A stretch of 64,000 bases of DNA from Sulfuricella denitrificans (GCA_002632355.1 NSJJ01000003.1:1-64000); one strand, 5' to 3'; shown: positions 53,630 to 63,484, counted from the stretch's first letter. The notes: generated by a model from the letters alone, not told the origin. Numbers and translations: made by a program.

Positions 53630-54178
53630 ATGCTGAGCAGCAATAAGAAGCCAGTGCTTGCGCGTCAGATGGGTGTGCGCAGCAAGGGGGACAAGAAAAG
53701 GCTTCGCCCAAATCTTGCCAGATTTCTGGGTAGCCAGTATTTATGCCAGTCTCTTAAATCTTCCGAAATCAAGACACTACTGAAATATCTGACATTGCGT
53801 CAATTCAATGAGGGAGACATTCTTGCGGATATTGGAGAGGTGGGAGAAGCGCTATACCTGGTCGTGCAAGGAGAAATCGCGCTGGTTGTGGCTGAAAAGA
53901 AAAAGGAATATGAGATCGTGCGAGAAGGCCCGGGGGAAATGCTCGGCATCATGTCTTTTTTCGACCGGAAACCGCGCTCTGTCAGACTGGTGGCGCGCGC
54001 ACCGGATACTCAGGTGCTGCGTCTTTCACGTGCCATGTACAAGCGCATGAAAGTGGAGCATCCCTTCATCGCGATCAATCTTGTGGAACATGCGCTGATC
54101 AACCTCGATTGCCTGTTCCGCAAGGTGAGTAATGATTTTGCCCAGTTCGCGCACCACTTGTATGGGACAGGTGAATAG
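53630..54178 (+). CDS. Cyclic nucleotide-binding domain protein (no HTH)
   Basis: A 182-residue protein with a single cAMP-type beta-barrel (FNEGDILADIGEVGEALYLV, then GEMLGIMSFFDRKPRSVRLV with the phosphate-binding cassette). The C-terminal part is helical and has no DNA-binding helix-turn-helix, so it is not a classical CRP/FNR regulator. The basic N-terminal 35 residues may contact nucleic acid or a partner. The ATG at 53630 has GGGAG upstream. Its target and ligand are unknown. Confidence 0.85.
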   Translation: MLSSNKKPVLARQMGVRSKGDKKRLRPNLARFLGSQYLCQSLKSSEIKTLLKYLTLRQFNEGDILADIGEVGEALYLVVQGEIALVVAEKKKEYEIVREGPGEMLGIMSFFDRKPRSVRLVARAPDTQVLRLSRAMYKRMKVEHPFIAINLVEHALINLDCLFRKVSNDFAQFAHHLYGTGE

Positions 54179-54190
54179 ACAGGATTATAT

Positions 54191-54835
54191 TCAGGCAAGC
54201 AGCCCCTGCTGTGCCAGAAAAGAGTGCAATATCTCGATTCTGACCACGCTGTCATTCATTTCCAGCATGTTTTGACGCGCCGAAAGTTTGAGTGGAAGCA
54301 ATTCAGCCAGCCGGTAACTTACCCATACTGCGTCGTCATAGTTCAGTGGCGGATTAAAGCGCTCCTCTCCGAGATGCTCTACCAGGCGGCGCAACAAAGT
54401 AGCACAGGCATGATGGTTGGTGGGTAAGGGTTGTGGTGCTTCGGGCGCGATATACACGGCTCTGGCCACAATCAACCCATTCGATTCGATGCGGGAGTTT
54501 TCGATATAAAAGCGCTGGGTCCCGAGTATATGAATATTCATCACACCCAGTTGTTTCATGTCCCACTCAGTGATATCCGCAATACATCCAGTTTCAACAT
54601 GTTGTGCAGGCTTACCGCTTTCTTCGCCCTCGAGAATCAGACAAACACCGAAGGGCCGCCTGTTCCTGAGGCAAACACTCACCATTTCCATGTAGCGCGG
54701 TTCGAAAACCTTGAGAGGGAGCTTACCGCCCGGGAAAAGAACGGTATTTAGTGGAAAAACCGGAATTTCGAAGGATTCATGGTGTTTTCCCCTCTTCAGG
54801 AAAGCCGACATGTATTGATTTAAAACGTGAGACAC
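54191..54835 (-). CDS. Lon N-terminal (substrate-binding) domain protein
   Basis: A 214-residue stand-alone LON-domain protein: IPVFPLNTVLFPGGKLPLKVFEPRY (cut: IPVFPLNTVLFPGGKLPL, about 24-41), then a helical C-terminal part. No ATPase or protease domain is present. Such proteins are widespread and of unknown function. Start GTG at 54835, ten bases after ubiX; ATG at 54811 would give 206 residues. Confidence 0.9.
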   Translation of the reverse strand: MSHVLNQYMSAFLKRGKHHESFEIPVFPLNTVLFPGGKLPLKVFEPRYMEMVSVCLRNRRPFGVCLILEGEESGKPAQHVETGCIADITEWDMKQLGVMNIHILGTQRFYIENSRIESNGLIVARAVYIAPEAPQPLPTNHHACATLLRRLVEHLGEERFNPPLNYDDAVWVSYRLAELLPLKLSARQNMLEMNDSVVRIEILHSFLAQQGLLA

Positions 54836-54844
54836 GATGCGTGT

Positions 54845-55462
54845 TCAGGTTCCGTCTTTTCCCCATCGCGCCATAAGCTGATGGGGAACGTCAAGATGGT
54901 CGAGTATGCGTGCTGCCACGAAATCCACCAGATCCTGAACGTTGGACGGATGATGATAAAAACCAGGATTGGCTGGCAGGATGACCGCACCGAGGCGTGC
55001 CAGTTTAAGCATGTTTTCCAGGTGTATGGCTGAAAATGGCGTTTCTCTGGGCACCAGAATCAACTTGCGATGCTCTTTCAAGCTGACGTCCGCAGCACGC
55101 TCGATCAGATTGTCGCTCATGCCTGTGGCAATGGCTGCAAGCGTGCCCATTGTGCAGGGGCACACAACCATGGCGTCAGCAACACCTGTGCCGGATGCGA
55201 TGGGTGCAAACCACTCGTCACGCCCAAAAACCTGGAGCCGACCGGGCAAGTGGCGGTATTGTTCACGTAGCTGGTGCTGAACTTCCCGGCTGCTGGACGG
55301 GAGAGAAAGCCCCATTTCTTGCTGGGCCACGATCTGGGCGGCCTGAGAGTAGAGCAGGTAGACGGATTTGTCTGCGATCAGCAGGGATTCCAGCAAGCGC
55401 ATGGCATAGGGCATGCCAGATGCGCCTGTCAGTGCAAGAGTGATGGACTGGCGAGGATTCAT
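54845..55462 (-). CDS. ubiX: Flavin prenyltransferase UbiX
   Basis: A 205-residue flavoprotein that makes prenylated FMN, the cofactor of the UbiD decarboxylase in ubiquinone synthesis. Motifs: LALTGASGMPYAMRLLE (about 9-25), VCPCTMGTLAAIATGMSDNL (about 100-119) and RETPFSAIHLENMLKL. Complete and of normal length. Confidence 0.96.
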   Translation of the reverse strand: MNPRQSITLALTGASGMPYAMRLLESLLIADKSVYLLYSQAAQIVAQQEMGLSLPSSSREVQHQLREQYRHLPGRLQVFGRDEWFAPIASGTGVADAMVVCPCTMGTLAAIATGMSDNLIERAADVSLKEHRKLILVPRETPFSAIHLENMLKLARLGAVILPANPGFYHHPSNVQDLVDFVAARILDHLDVPHQLMARWGKDGT

Positions 55463-55488
55463 AGCGTGTGATTAAACCACGAGAATGA

Positions 55489-56064
55489 TTAATTCACCAC
55501 CGGAGGAGACGGAGAGACTGGAGGTTTCTGTTCTTCATCCGGCCCCATGGACGGTGTTTTTTCTACCGGTTCTTTGGTTTCTGAGTCCGAAGCCTGGGTG
55601 GCGGGTACGGGGTCAGTCTGGATGTGCTCTGGTTTTTTTTCATCGGCCCGATTTTTTTGCCGTGCCTGTTCCATTTTTTGTCGAACCAGATCGCAAACGG
55701 TTTTTTCGAATATATCTCCCACAGTATCTGGGATGATTGGGGCTGCTTCACCCTCATGGTTGGCGATGTACTCGATGGTGCTGCCATCTGCAGCGTAAAG
55801 CAGATGACTGATCAGTTTCAACGTGTGTTCGGCGCAGTGGATACGTTCACGATAAAGTCCGCTGACGGCTGCTTGTCCTTTCAACGTGACAGGTATTTTG
55901 AAGGCCACCTTTTTCCAGTATGTGATTTCGTCTCCGCTGAAATATAGCTTGGATCGGTCGTAGAAATACTGGTCACCCTCAGCCAGCGGTCGCACCCTGA
56001 TCCATTCCGCAGCGGCGGCAGGCAAACTGAGCAGAAGGAGAACTGCGAGAGCAAGCCGTTTCAT
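55489..56064 (-). CDS. Periplasmic protein of the surface-adhesin E-like type
   Basis: A 191-residue exported protein with a signal peptide (about 1-19) and a beta-rich domain WIRVRPLAEGDQYFYDRSKL...VTLKGQAAVSGLYRERIHC that resembles surface-adhesin protein E domains; Cys residues near 79 and 125 could form a disulfide. The last 55 residues are a low-complexity Pro/Glu/Lys tail. Function unknown. Its start overlaps the Gx transporter gene by four bases. Confidence 0.7.
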   Translation of the reverse strand: MKRLALAVLLLLSLPAAAAEWIRVRPLAEGDQYFYDRSKLYFSGDEITYWKKVAFKIPVTLKGQAAVSGLYRERIHCAEHTLKLISHLLYAADGSTIEYIANHEGEAAPIIPDTVGDIFEKTVCDLVRQKMEQARQKNRADEKKPEHIQTDPVPATQASDSETKEPVEKTPSMGPDEEQKPPVSPSPPVVN

Positions 56065-56603
56065 TTCAGTGCGGGCGCTAATTGTTCATGGACTGGCTCT
56101 TCAAGCAAACGTGCTGCAATCAGCCCATTGACAATGCCGAACAGCAGAGCAGCGGTGGCAAAAACCGGCGCGAGATAAAGCACGCCAGCATGCGGGATCA
56201 GCCAGAAATACACGACACCAAGTTGCGCGGCTATATGCGCAAAGGCAGCAAGGATGCTATGACTGACCGGGCCAAAAAAATTCGCAGGAAGCCTGCATGC
56301 AGCTCCCAGAACGAGCAGGCTGAGTAGGCCGCCAGAAAAACTCAGGATAAAACCGGGCGAGAGGAAAGTGCCGAGCAACAGGCTGCCGGCCACGACACGC
56401 AGCAGTGAAACCCAGGCAGCGGCTCGCCATCCGAAACGCTGCAGTACCAGCAGGGTAATGATGTTGGCCAAGCCGGGCTTGACGCCGGGCAGTGGCGACG
56501 GCAGTGCGGCTTCTGCCAGCGATAACCCTATGGCAAAAGCGGCCAGCCGGGCAATGCGGTGATCATCCGTGCTGGCGGGCAGCTTAATAACTGAGTGAGT
56601 CAT
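56061..56603 (-). CDS. Gx transporter family membrane protein
   Basis: A 180-residue integral membrane protein with about five helices (ARLAAFAIGLSLAEAALPSPLPGVKPGLANIITLL begins the family pattern; shown here LPGVKPGLANIITLLV). The family was once named heptaprenyl diphosphate synthase component I. It regularly accompanies NusG-domain-II proteins in electron-transfer-linked clusters. I chose the ATG at 56603; a GTG at 56618 adds five residues. Confidence 0.85.
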   Translation of the reverse strand: MTHSVIKLPASTDDHRIARLAAFAIGLSLAEAALPSPLPGVKPGLANIITLLVLQRFGWRAAAWVSLLRVVAGSLLLGTFLSPGFILSFSGGLLSLLVLGAACRLPANFFGPVSHSILAAFAHIAAQLGVVYFWLIPHAGVLYLAPVFATAALLFGIVNGLIAARLLEEPVHEQLAPALK

Positions 56604-56952
56604 AGGCTCGGTCTGCACCGATCAATTCCACGCTGACCTGATTGGGCAGGCATAGGGCAGATTCTCCCGCACGTGAAAGCCAGCCTTGTTTGACGCAGTA
56701 TTGACGCGGGCTGGGGTCTCGGGTAACGCGGACACGCCGGTTTTCGACTGTGATCAGGGTCGTGCCGAGCGGGCCGCTAATTTCAAAGTCATGGTTTCGT
56801 GTCAAATCGGTTTCTGTCACGATTTTGCCGCCGCTACGGATGATCAGGCTGATGCCCTTGCTTCCGCCCCACAATGAAGTGAAAAGGTAAATGACCAGTA
56901 TCATGCCAGCGAGCACGGTCAGCCAGTCTCCCATCCTGAGCCCCGGGTTCAC
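56584..56952 (-). CDS. NusG domain II-like membrane protein
   Basis: A 122-residue protein with one N-terminal membrane helix ([20 protein letters not shown], about 9-28) and a beta-rich domain of the NusG_II type ([42 protein letters not shown]). It overlaps rapZ by GTGA and the next gene by 20 bases, so translation is coupled. Role unknown. Confidence 0.85.
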   Translation of the reverse strand: MNPGLRMGDWLTVLAGMILVIYLFTSLWGGSKGISLIIRSGGKIVTETDLTRNHDFEISGPLGTTLITVENRRVRVTRDPSPRQYCVKQGWLSRAGESALCLPNQVSVELIGADRAYDSLSY

Positions 56953-57785
56953 GATAGCTCACGGTGTCGGATCAGCACCTGATATTCGCTGCTGAACTGG
57001 GCTGCCAGTGTTTCTGCAAAGAAAACGGAGCGATGCTGTCCCCCGGTGCATCCCAGGGCGATGGTCAGATAATTGCGATTGTCGCGAATGAAACAGGGTA
57101 GCCAGTCGGCAGCAAAGCGACTGATATCGCACAGCATTTTCTGCACCAGCGGGTCTTTCTGCAAAAAAGCGCGGACCTTAGGATCCTTGCCCGTCAGTGG
57201 TCTCAATTCCGGGTCGTAATGTGGGTTGGGCAGGCAGCGGACATCGAACACATAATCGGCGTCCAGAGGAATGCCGTGCTTGAAGCCGAATGACTGGAAT
57301 AGCAGCGTCAGCCTGGAGCGGTCGAGTGCGATAAAATCCTTGATCCATGCACGCAGGGTGTTGGGCGATATTTCGCTGGTATCCATGCGATGGCCGAGGC
57401 TGCTGACCGCCTCCAGTTGCTCCTGCTCGCGTTCGATGCATTCAGTGAGCGTGCGTCCCTGATTGCTCAGGGGGTGGCGGCGCCGGGTTTCGCTGAAGCG
57501 TTTGACCAGGGCGTCGGTTTTGGCTTCAAGAAACAGAACACGCACATCCAGCCCCTCCTGCCTCAATGCCTCGAGACTCATCGGCAACTGATTCAGGTCG
57601 CTGCTGCTGCGTGCGTCGACACTGATAGCCGCCTGCGTGACGCCACTTTCGAGAAGGTAGTGGGCTGTCTGAGTGAGCAGTGGCAGGGGGAGATTGTCGA
57701 CACAAAAGTAGCTGCTGTCTTCGAGAACATTGAGTGCGATGCTTTTTCCAGAACCGGATAATCCGCTGACTAGGATGAGCTGCAT
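56949..57785 (-). CDS. rapZ: RNase adapter protein RapZ
   Basis: A 278-residue P-loop protein. Walker A is [16 protein letters not shown] (residues 8-23). Other marks: [33 protein letters not shown] (shown: [15 protein letters not shown], about 92-106) and the C-terminal [15 protein letters not shown] (about 247-261). In E. coli RapZ binds the small RNA GlmZ for RNase E and controls glucosamine-6-phosphate synthase. Close to hprK and ptsN, its normal context. Confidence 0.95.
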   Translation of the reverse strand: MQLILVSGLSGSGKSIALNVLEDSSYFCVDNLPLPLLTQTAHYLLESGVTQAAISVDARSSSDLNQLPMSLEALRQEGLDVRVLFLEAKTDALVKRFSETRRRHPLSNQGRTLTECIEREQEQLEAVSSLGHRMDTSEISPNTLRAWIKDFIALDRSRLTLLFQSFGFKHGIPLDADYVFDVRCLPNPHYDPELRPLTGKDPKVRAFLQKDPLVQKMLCDISRFAADWLPCFIRDNRNYLTIALGCTGGQHRSVFFAETLAAQFSSEYQVLIRHRELS

Positions 57786-57790
57786 GGGTG

Positions 57791-58738
57791 TTAGCTGGGG
57801 AGTTCGTTTTCGGACATCATGCGGTCATGGCGTTCGATGAACTGCTGGGTGCTGTTGATTCCTCGCAGTTGCAGGATGTGATTGCGCGCAGCCACCTCGA
57901 CCAGCACTGCAATATTACGGCCAGCCGCGACAGGAATGCGCACTTCCGGAATGGTGATATCCAGAATTTGCTGGGAGTAGGCGTTGATCTGGAGCCGGTC
58001 GAGAGACATGGTTTGCTCCGTCAGCTTTTCCAGGTGCACGATCAGCCGGATATTCTTTTTTAACTTGATCGCGTCTTCTCCGAACAGGGCACGGATATTC
58101 AGTACACCGAGGCCACGCACCTCAAGGAAGTCCTGCAGCATTTCCGGACAGCGTCCTTCAAGCGTGTCGGGGGAAACCTGATAAAACTCCACTACGTCGT
58201 CGGCCACCAGGCGATGGCCGCGAGTGATCAGTTCCAGCGCCAGTTCACTTTTCCCCACGGCACTGTCGCCGGTAATCAGTACACCCATACCCTGAACTTC
58301 CATGAATACGCCGTGACGTACCGTGGATTCAGCCAGAACCTGCGCCAGATAATGGCGCAGTATGTTCATCATGTCCGGGCTCTGCTCGTGGGAGGTGAAT
58401 AATGGCGTCAGCGTACGGTCGGCTGCCTCCCTGAGCAAAGGGGGTACGATTTCCCCGTTGGCAACAATGATCGCTGCCAGTTCGGTGCTGAACAGGTTGT
58501 TGACAGACTGCGCCAGTGCTTCCGGCGTCAGACTGCGCAGGTAGTCCATTTCCGCGCATCCCAGCACCTGGACGCGGTTGGGATGGACGAAATTGAGATA
58601 ACCGATCAGCGCCAGGGATAATTTCTGTACCGTGTCACTGGTTAGCAGTTTGTTTCCACCGGCCTTGCCGGCAACCCACGTCAGGCCAAGCTTGTCACCC
58701 TTGTCTGCAAAAAGCTGATTAACGCTGATTTGCGGCAT
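57791..58738 (-). CDS. hprK: HPr kinase/phosphorylase
   Basis: A 315-residue enzyme that phosphorylates a Ser of HPr and reverses the reaction. Walker A is [20 protein letters not shown] (about 152-171), followed by LVADDVVEF and the signature [19 protein letters not shown] (about 202-220). ATG at 58738 ([10 protein letters not shown]); the frame opens earlier within ptsN. It overlaps the ptsN stop by 20 bases. Confidence 0.95.
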   Translation of the reverse strand: MPQISVNQLFADKGDKLGLTWVAGKAGGNKLLTSDTVQKLSLALIGYLNFVHPNRVQVLGCAEMDYLRSLTPEALAQSVNNLFSTELAAIIVANGEIVPPLLREAADRTLTPLFTSHEQSPDMMNILRHYLAQVLAESTVRHGVFMEVQGMGVLITGDSAVGKSELALELITRGHRLVADDVVEFYQVSPDTLEGRCPEMLQDFLEVRGLGVLNIRALFGEDAIKLKKNIRLIVHLEKLTEQTMSLDRLQINAYSQQILDITIPEVRIPVAAGRNIAVLVEVAARNHILQLRGINSTQQFIERHDRMMSENELPS

Positions 58739-59192
58739 GGGGAGCCCATGAGGTGAGGAGGCGGTGCAGGGCCTCTTGATCCTGGCTGGCATTCAGTTGA
58801 TCACGTAAGTGGTGGTCGCTGAACATGTGTGCCAGTTCACCAAGAATCTGCAGATGCAGGTCGGTTGCCTGCTCTGGTACCAATAGCACGAATAGCAGTG
58901 ATACAGGCGCGCCATCAGGGGCATCGAAAGGAATCGGCTCCTTGAGGTGTACGAATACGCCCAGTGTGTCCTGCAAGCCCTTGATTCGCCCGTGCGGGAT
59001 GGCGATGCCATGGCCGAGACCGGTAGAGCCCAGTTTCTCGCGTGCGAACAGGCTGTCGAATATTTTTCCTCGACCAAGATGCAGGCGTTGTTCCAGCATT
59101 TCGCCGACATGCTCAAAAGCCCGTTTTTTGCTCCCTACATCGAGTTCTGCAATGACATTGTCGAGCGGGAGTATTTTTGCGATGAGCTCCAT
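58719..59192 (-). CDS. ptsN: Nitrogen PTS enzyme IIA (PtsN)
   Basis: A 157-residue EIIA-Ntr domain protein with the phosphorylated His in GHGIAIPHGRIKGL (about 62-75). It takes phosphate from NPr and regulates potassium, nitrogen and stress functions. Same-strand neighbour of hpf and hprK. Confidence 0.95.
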   Translation of the reverse strand: MELIAKILPLDNVIAELDVGSKKRAFEHVGEMLEQRLHLGRGKIFDSLFAREKLGSTGLGHGIAIPHGRIKGLQDTLGVFVHLKEPIPFDAPDGAPVSLLFVLLVPEQATDLHLQILGELAHMFSDHHLRDQLNASQDQEALHRLLTSWAPHAANQR

Positions 59193-59222
59193 GGTTTAAC
59201 CTCGGGCATCTGATGGCAGGTG

Positions 59223-59543
59223 TTATTCTTCGACTGGCTGATGTTTTACATCGCTGTGATGAGCGCCATTCTTTTCCTTATGTTTGAGAATCTGGCGGTC
59301 CAGCTTGTCCACCAGAGAGTCGATCGCGGCGTACAGGTCAGCATCTTCAGATTGTACGAACACGTCGTTCCCACGCATGTGAACGCTTACCTCTGCCTTC
59401 TGGATGAGTTTTTCGACAGTCAGGATTACCTTGACATCGATGACCTGATCGAAATGGCGAGTGATTTTTTCCAGCTTGCCGGTGACATAGTCGCGAATGG
59501 CAGGGGTAACTTCAATGTGGTGGCCGGTGATAGTCAAGTTCAT
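59223..59543 (-). CDS. hpf: Ribosome hibernation-promoting factor (short form)
   Basis: A 106-residue protein, MNLTITGHHIEVTPAIRDYV, with the central DVKVILTVEKLIQKAEVSVH. It binds the 30S subunit in stationary phase; the length shows it is a short HPF/YfiA type without the dimerisation tail. It sits 35 bases downstream of rpoN and 30 upstream of ptsN. Confidence 0.93.
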   Translation of the reverse strand: MNLTITGHHIEVTPAIRDYVTGKLEKITRHFDQVIDVKVILTVEKLIQKAEVSVHMRGNDVFVQSEDADLYAAIDSLVDKLDRQILKHKEKNGAHHSDVKHQPVEE

Positions 59544-59578
59544 GATGAATGCTCCTTGTTATAAAAAGAACCTGGTGG

Positions 59579-61024
59579 TTAGAGAGACTTACGAAGTGTT
59601 ACCGCGGGGATTTGTAATGCCTCGCGATATTTTGCCACGGTACGACGTGCGACTACGATACCCTGCTGTGACAGAATTTCGGCAATCTGGGTATCGCTGA
59701 GGGGTTTCTTGCTGTTTTCCGCGGCAACCAGTTGCTTGATCAGGGCGCGGATGGCTGTGGCGGAGCAGGCGCCACCGGTTTCAGTGGCAACATGGCTGCC
59801 GAAAAAATATTTTAATTCGAAAATGCCTCTGGGTGTGAGCATGTACTTCTGCGTGGTAACGCGTGAAATCGTGGATTCGTGCAAGCCGACTTCTTCTGCA
59901 ATCTCGCGTAGTACCAATGGACGCATGGCAACTTCACCATGTTCAAAAAAATGCTTCTGCCGGTCGACGATGGCTTGCGAGACCCGCAATATAGTGTCAA
60001 AACGCTGCTCGATGTTTTTGACCATCCAGCGCGCTTCCTGTAACTGGCTGGCTAACTGCTGCCCCCCGCTCTCACGGTTGCGGCTCAGAATATCCGCATA
60101 CATGCGGTTGACTCGCAATTTGGGCATGGCTTCGCGATTCAGGCTGGCGATCCACATTCCCTTGATTTTCTTGACGATGACGTCGGCCACGACGTAGCGC
60201 GTGTCGGCAGCAGCAAAATCGGCGCCAGGCCGGGGATTGAGTCCGACGATCAGATGCTGCGCGCCACGCAGGCCGTCATCGTCGCATTGCAGCAGTTTTT
60301 TTAGCTTGTTGTAGTCCCGGCTGGCTAGTTGTTCCAGATGTTGCTGCGCAATTCGCAGGGCAATATTGCGATAAGGCGTTTCTGGTGGCAAGGCCTCGAT
60401 CTGCAGGGACAGGCATTCTCCCAGATTGCGGGCGCCGACGCCAAGAGGGTCGAAATTTTGCAGGTGCTTCAATGCAGTCTCAATCTCGAGCGGGTCGATC
60501 TCCAGTTCCGTAGGCAGCATTTCGGCAATTTCTTCCAGGCTCTGGGTCAGGTAGCCGTCGTCGCTAAGGGCATCGATCATCAGCGAAACAATGGTTCGAT
60601 CACGCAGCGGAAGTTGAGTAAGATTGAGTTGCCAGTTCAGATGGTCGCGCAGGCTGGTCGTTCCCGCATCCTGTTGCGGATAATCCGGTTCGTCATTGTC
60701 ATCGCGGATACCGTGGGATGGACTGACTTCATTCCAGATGTCCTGGTCATCACCGAAACTGTCTTCCTGACTCGATGCTTCGCTGCGTTCATCTGCCGGC
60801 GTCGTTGTGGCTTCCTGGCTAACCAGGGTAAATGGCGTTGCCTCTTCCTCGCTGCCCGTATCCTGATTTGGTTCGATGCGCTCCAGCAGGGGGTTGTTCT
60901 CGATAAACTGTTCAAGCTCCTGGTTGAGTTCCAGAGAGGACAGCTGTAGCAATCGAATGGACTGCTGCAGCTGAGGTGTCAGGGCCAGATGTTGGGAGAG
61001 CTTGAGCTGGAGGCTTTGTTTCAT
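59579..61024 (-). CDS. rpoN: RNA polymerase sigma-54 factor
   Basis: A 481-residue sigma-54. Region I is Gln-rich (LKLSQHLALTPQLQQSIRLL, residues 7-26); region II is acidic (about 50-115). The core-binding and DNA-binding parts follow, with a helix-turn-helix near 380-400 and the RpoN box ARRTVAKYREAL (about 460-471). It drives nitrogen and other enhancer-dependent genes. It follows lptB in the usual order. Confidence 0.97.
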   Translation of the reverse strand: MKQSLQLKLSQHLALTPQLQQSIRLLQLSSLELNQELEQFIENNPLLERIEPNQDTGSEEEATPFTLVSQEATTTPADERSEASSQEDSFGDDQDIWNEVSPSHGIRDDNDEPDYPQQDAGTTSLRDHLNWQLNLTQLPLRDRTIVSLMIDALSDDGYLTQSLEEIAEMLPTELEIDPLEIETALKHLQNFDPLGVGARNLGECLSLQIEALPPETPYRNIALRIAQQHLEQLASRDYNKLKKLLQCDDDGLRGAQHLIVGLNPRPGADFAAADTRYVVADVIVKKIKGMWIASLNREAMPKLRVNRMYADILSRNRESGGQQLASQLQEARWMVKNIEQRFDTILRVSQAIVDRQKHFFEHGEVAMRPLVLREIAEEVGLHESTISRVTTQKYMLTPRGIFELKYFFGSHVATETGGACSATAIRALIKQLVAAENSKKPLSDTQIAEILSQQGIVVARRTVAKYREALQIPAVTLRKSL

Positions 61025-61062
61025 GGGTAATGGGTTCCCGAGAGCGGAAGCTCAGGGCCGTG

Positions 61063-61785
61063 TCATAGACGGAAATGCTCACCGAGATATACTTTTCTCA
61101 CGGTTTCATTATAAACGATTTCTTCGGGTTTTCCGCTTGCCAGCACCAGGCCATCGTTAATGATATAGGCGTGATCGCAAATGCCGAGGGTTTCGCGCAC
61201 GTTGTGATCTGTGATCAGGACACCGATATCGCGCTCAGAGAGAAAACGGATGATTTTCTGGATTTCCAGCACCGCGATCGGGTCCACGCCGGCAAAAGGT
61301 TCGTCAAGCAGTATGAAGCGCGGATTGGAAGCCAGTGCCCGGGCAATTTCAACTCGCCGCCGTTCTCCGCCTGAAAGGCTCATGGCGGGGTTGTCACGCA
61401 GGTGATGAACATGCAGTTCGTGCAGCAATTCATCCGTTTTCTGCTCCACTTCTTCGCTGCTCAAGCCACGCAACTCGAGAATGGCGGCTACATTTTCTGC
61501 CACTGTCAGTTTGCGAAAAATCGAGGCTTCCTGGGGGAGATAACTGAGCCCCAGGCGCGCGCGGCGGTGAATCGGCATGCGGCTCAACTCGTTGCCGTCC
61601 AGCAAAATACTGCCGCCATCCAGCGGGACCAGTCCAACCATCATGTAAAAGCTGGTGGTTTTTCCCGCGCCATTCGGCCCCAGCAGTCCCACGACTTCGC
61701 CGCTGCGGACGCTGAGAGAAACATCCTTGACGACGGCACGAGATTTGTAGCGCTTTTTCAGGCTGCTTACCGTAAGTTCACTCAT
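61063..61785 (-). CDS. lptB: LPS export ABC ATPase LptB
   Basis: A 240-residue ATPase that powers LPS transport from the inner membrane with LptFGC. Walker [17 protein letters not shown] (about 35-50), signature [15 protein letters not shown] (about 138-152), Walker [14 protein letters not shown] and YLGEHFRL at the end. ATG at 61785 ([11 protein letters not shown]); the stop of lptA lies five bases away. Confidence 0.97.
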   Translation of the reverse strand: MSELTVSSLKKRYKSRAVVKDVSLSVRSGEVVGLLGPNGAGKTTSFYMMVGLVPLDGGSILLDGNELSRMPIHRRARLGLSYLPQEASIFRKLTVAENVAAILELRGLSSEEVEQKTDELLHELHVHHLRDNPAMSLSGGERRRVEIARALASNPRFILLDEPFAGVDPIAVLEIQKIIRFLSERDIGVLITDHNVRETLGICDHAYIINDGLVLASGKPEEIVYNETVRKVYLGEHFRL

Positions 61786-61789
61786 GGGC

Positions 61790-62392
61790 TTATTCGGTTC
61801 GCGGGTTGGCGATGTTTTCTGCATCCCGCAAGGGGAGCGAAGATGGTGGAAGTGTGTTGATTGCCTTGGGCTTGGGTTGAATCACGGCACGCACACGCCC
61901 TTTTTCCCTGCCTGGTGAAGCCGCTTCCCTGCCTCCACCGATGACCTGGAAAAGTTCCGTTTTGGCATCATAGGAAATGTAATTGCCCCGGACTTCATCC
62001 TGGTTGCGTTTCATCCTGGCCTGGGTGAAAAGTTCGGCTTTTTCAATTCTGGCATCATATTCGATGCGCAGGCCATAGCCTTCGATATATTCATCCGTGC
62101 CCTCGCGCTTCTGGCGAAAACTGGCCGGGTTGCCATAGGCGGTGGCATGCTGCAAGCCTGCAGTATCCTCTTTGATCACCAGTTTGTCTGCGCGAATCAG
62201 GAGCGTGCCCTGAGTCAACTGTACGTTACCCTGGTAGACGCTGACCTTGTTCGCATCATCAAGATTGACGGTATCCGCTTCAAGGTTGATCGGCTTGTTG
62301 CGATCCGCCAGTTCGGCATGTCCTGCGGCTGAAAAAAGGATGAAAATCAGGCAGCCAATCGCAGCGGTTGGCCTAGTTCTTGGGTTTTTCAT
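61790..62392 (-). CDS. lptA: LPS bridge protein LptA
   Basis: A 200-residue periplasmic protein with a signal peptide (about 1-26, AAGHA) and the OstA-like beta fold ([34 protein letters not shown]). It forms the bridge that carries LPS from LptC to LptD. Overlaps lptC by 20 bases. The C terminus is Pro-rich and longer than in E. coli. Confidence 0.92.
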   Translation of the reverse strand: MKNPRTRPTAAIGCLIFILFSAAGHAELADRNKPINLEADTVNLDDANKVSVYQGNVQLTQGTLLIRADKLVIKEDTAGLQHATAYGNPASFRQKREGTDEYIEGYGLRIEYDARIEKAELFTQARMKRNQDEVRGNYISYDAKTELFQVIGGGREAASPGREKGRVRAVIQPKPKAINTLPPSSLPLRDAENIANPRTE

Positions 62393-62963
62393 AATGACCT
62401 TTCACGCGGGAAAGCAGTTTGATCGTCTGGGTCCGGTTGTCGAATTCCATTCCGGTGGCGGTGATGAATGCGGCTGGCGTTTTAATCCTGACTTCATTGT
62501 CGGTGCGGGCTAGCTCCTGATCAGGCGTAATGTGCAGGGAGTCGGTGCTGACTGTCAGCCAGTCCTTTCCTGTGCCGGCTTCGCGCCTGATTTCGACTTC
62601 ATGGGTAAAATATACCTCCCCGCCATCGCGGGAGACCAGCCCTTGCTGAGCCTGGATATGTACCGGGGGTTTGTTTTCATTCATGGCTGTGAAATGCGGA
62701 CGGGTCAGATGCGCGGTGTCATCGTCCGGAAAATGCTCGAGTTTGGTGGCGGCCAGGGTATGCTGAGGCAGCCCATCTGGCCCCATGCGCCGGGCAAAAA
62801 AGTTCTCTACCCAGTAATCCGGGTCGTGGCGGGTACTGCCATCGCGTTTCGACAACGGCGCCTGAACGGTGCTGTTGAGCCAGAAAGTGAGCAGCGCGAG
62901 CAGTCCCAGCAGCGCGAGCGGGGACCACAGCGAGAGGCGTTCGCTTATTTTAGATAAACGGAT
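62373..62963 (-). CDS. lptC: LPS export protein LptC with apparent ATC start
   Basis: A 196-residue inner-membrane protein: a short cytoplasmic start (RLSKISERLSLWSP), one membrane helix (LALLGLLALLTFWL, about 17-30) and a periplasmic domain (HDPDYWVENFFARRMGPDG, TGMEFDNRTQTIKLLSRVKG). It accepts LPS from LptB2FG and passes it to LptA. No ATG, GTG or TTG exists in frame before the membrane helix; the first TTG (62855) would remove it. An ATC (62961-62963) stands seven bases after a perfect GGAGG and yields a normal LptC N terminus. Overlaps the kdsC end by 19 bases. Confidence 0.8.
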   Translation of the reverse strand: MRLSKISERLSLWSPLALLGLLALLTFWLNSTVQAPLSKRDGSTRHDPDYWVENFFARRMGPDGLPQHTLAATKLEHFPDDDTAHLTRPHFTAMNENKPPVHIQAQQGLVSRDGGEVYFTHEVEIRREAGTGKDWLTVSTDSLHITPDQELARTDNEVRIKTPAAFITATGMEFDNRTQTIKLLSRVKGHYEKPKN

Positions 62964-63469
62964 AGCTGGGCCTCCAGGGTGTCTTGCGACTGCATGATCA
63001 GTTCGCAGATTTCACGGGCAGCACCGTGCCCCCCTTCCTTGACGGAAACATAATGGGCATGCTGTTTTACCCGATCCGGCGCCTGAGGTACCGTGAGCGC
63101 CAGACCGCAGCGGCGCATGGCGGGCAGGTCCACGACATCATCCCCCATGAATGCGCATTGCTCGAAGCGCATGGCCAGCTTTTCCGTGAGGTGCTGAAAT
63201 GCTTCCAGCTTGTCATGTACACCCTGATAAACATGGGTGATGCCGAGATTCTCGGCGCGGTGAATCACGACTTTCGAGGTGCGCCCGGTAATGATGGCGA
63301 TTTCCACACCGCTGTTTTTGAGCATCTTGATGCCATGCCCATCGTGTGAGTTGAAGGCCTTGTATTCCTGGCCATCGTCGCCGAGGAACAGGCTGCCATC
63401 GGTGAGCACGCCGTCCACATCGAAAATCAGCAGCTTGATGTTGCGCGCCAGTTCGTAAACCGCTTGCAT
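62945..63469 (-). CDS. kdsC: 3-deoxy-D-manno-octulosonate 8-phosphate phosphatase
   Basis: A 174-residue HAD-family phosphatase of KDO synthesis. Motifs: LIFDVDGVLTDGSLFLGD (nucleophile Asp about 17), SHDGHGIKML, ITGRTSKVV (motif II) and MGDDVVDLPAMRRCG (motif IV, about 117-131). No C2 cap, as expected. The stop lies within the lptC start region. kdsD precedes it. Confidence 0.96.
   Translation of the reverse strand: MQAVYELARNIKLLIFDVDGVLTDGSLFLGDDGQEYKAFNSHDGHGIKMLKNSGVEIAIITGRTSKVVIHRAENLGITHVYQGVHDKLEAFQHLTEKLAMRFEQCAFMGDDVVDLPAMRRCGLALTVPQAPDRVKQHAHYVSVKEGGHGAAREICELIMQSQDTLEAQLSVYLK
62961..62975 (-). promoter_or_regulatory. Ribosome binding site and ATC start of lptC
   Basis: GGAGG (62971-62975 on the minus strand) is followed by seven bases and ATC (62961-62963). 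The site lies inside the 3' end of kdsC. It decides the lptC start as described there. Confidence 0.6.
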
Positions 63470-63484
63470 TGCAATGCTCCGTGA

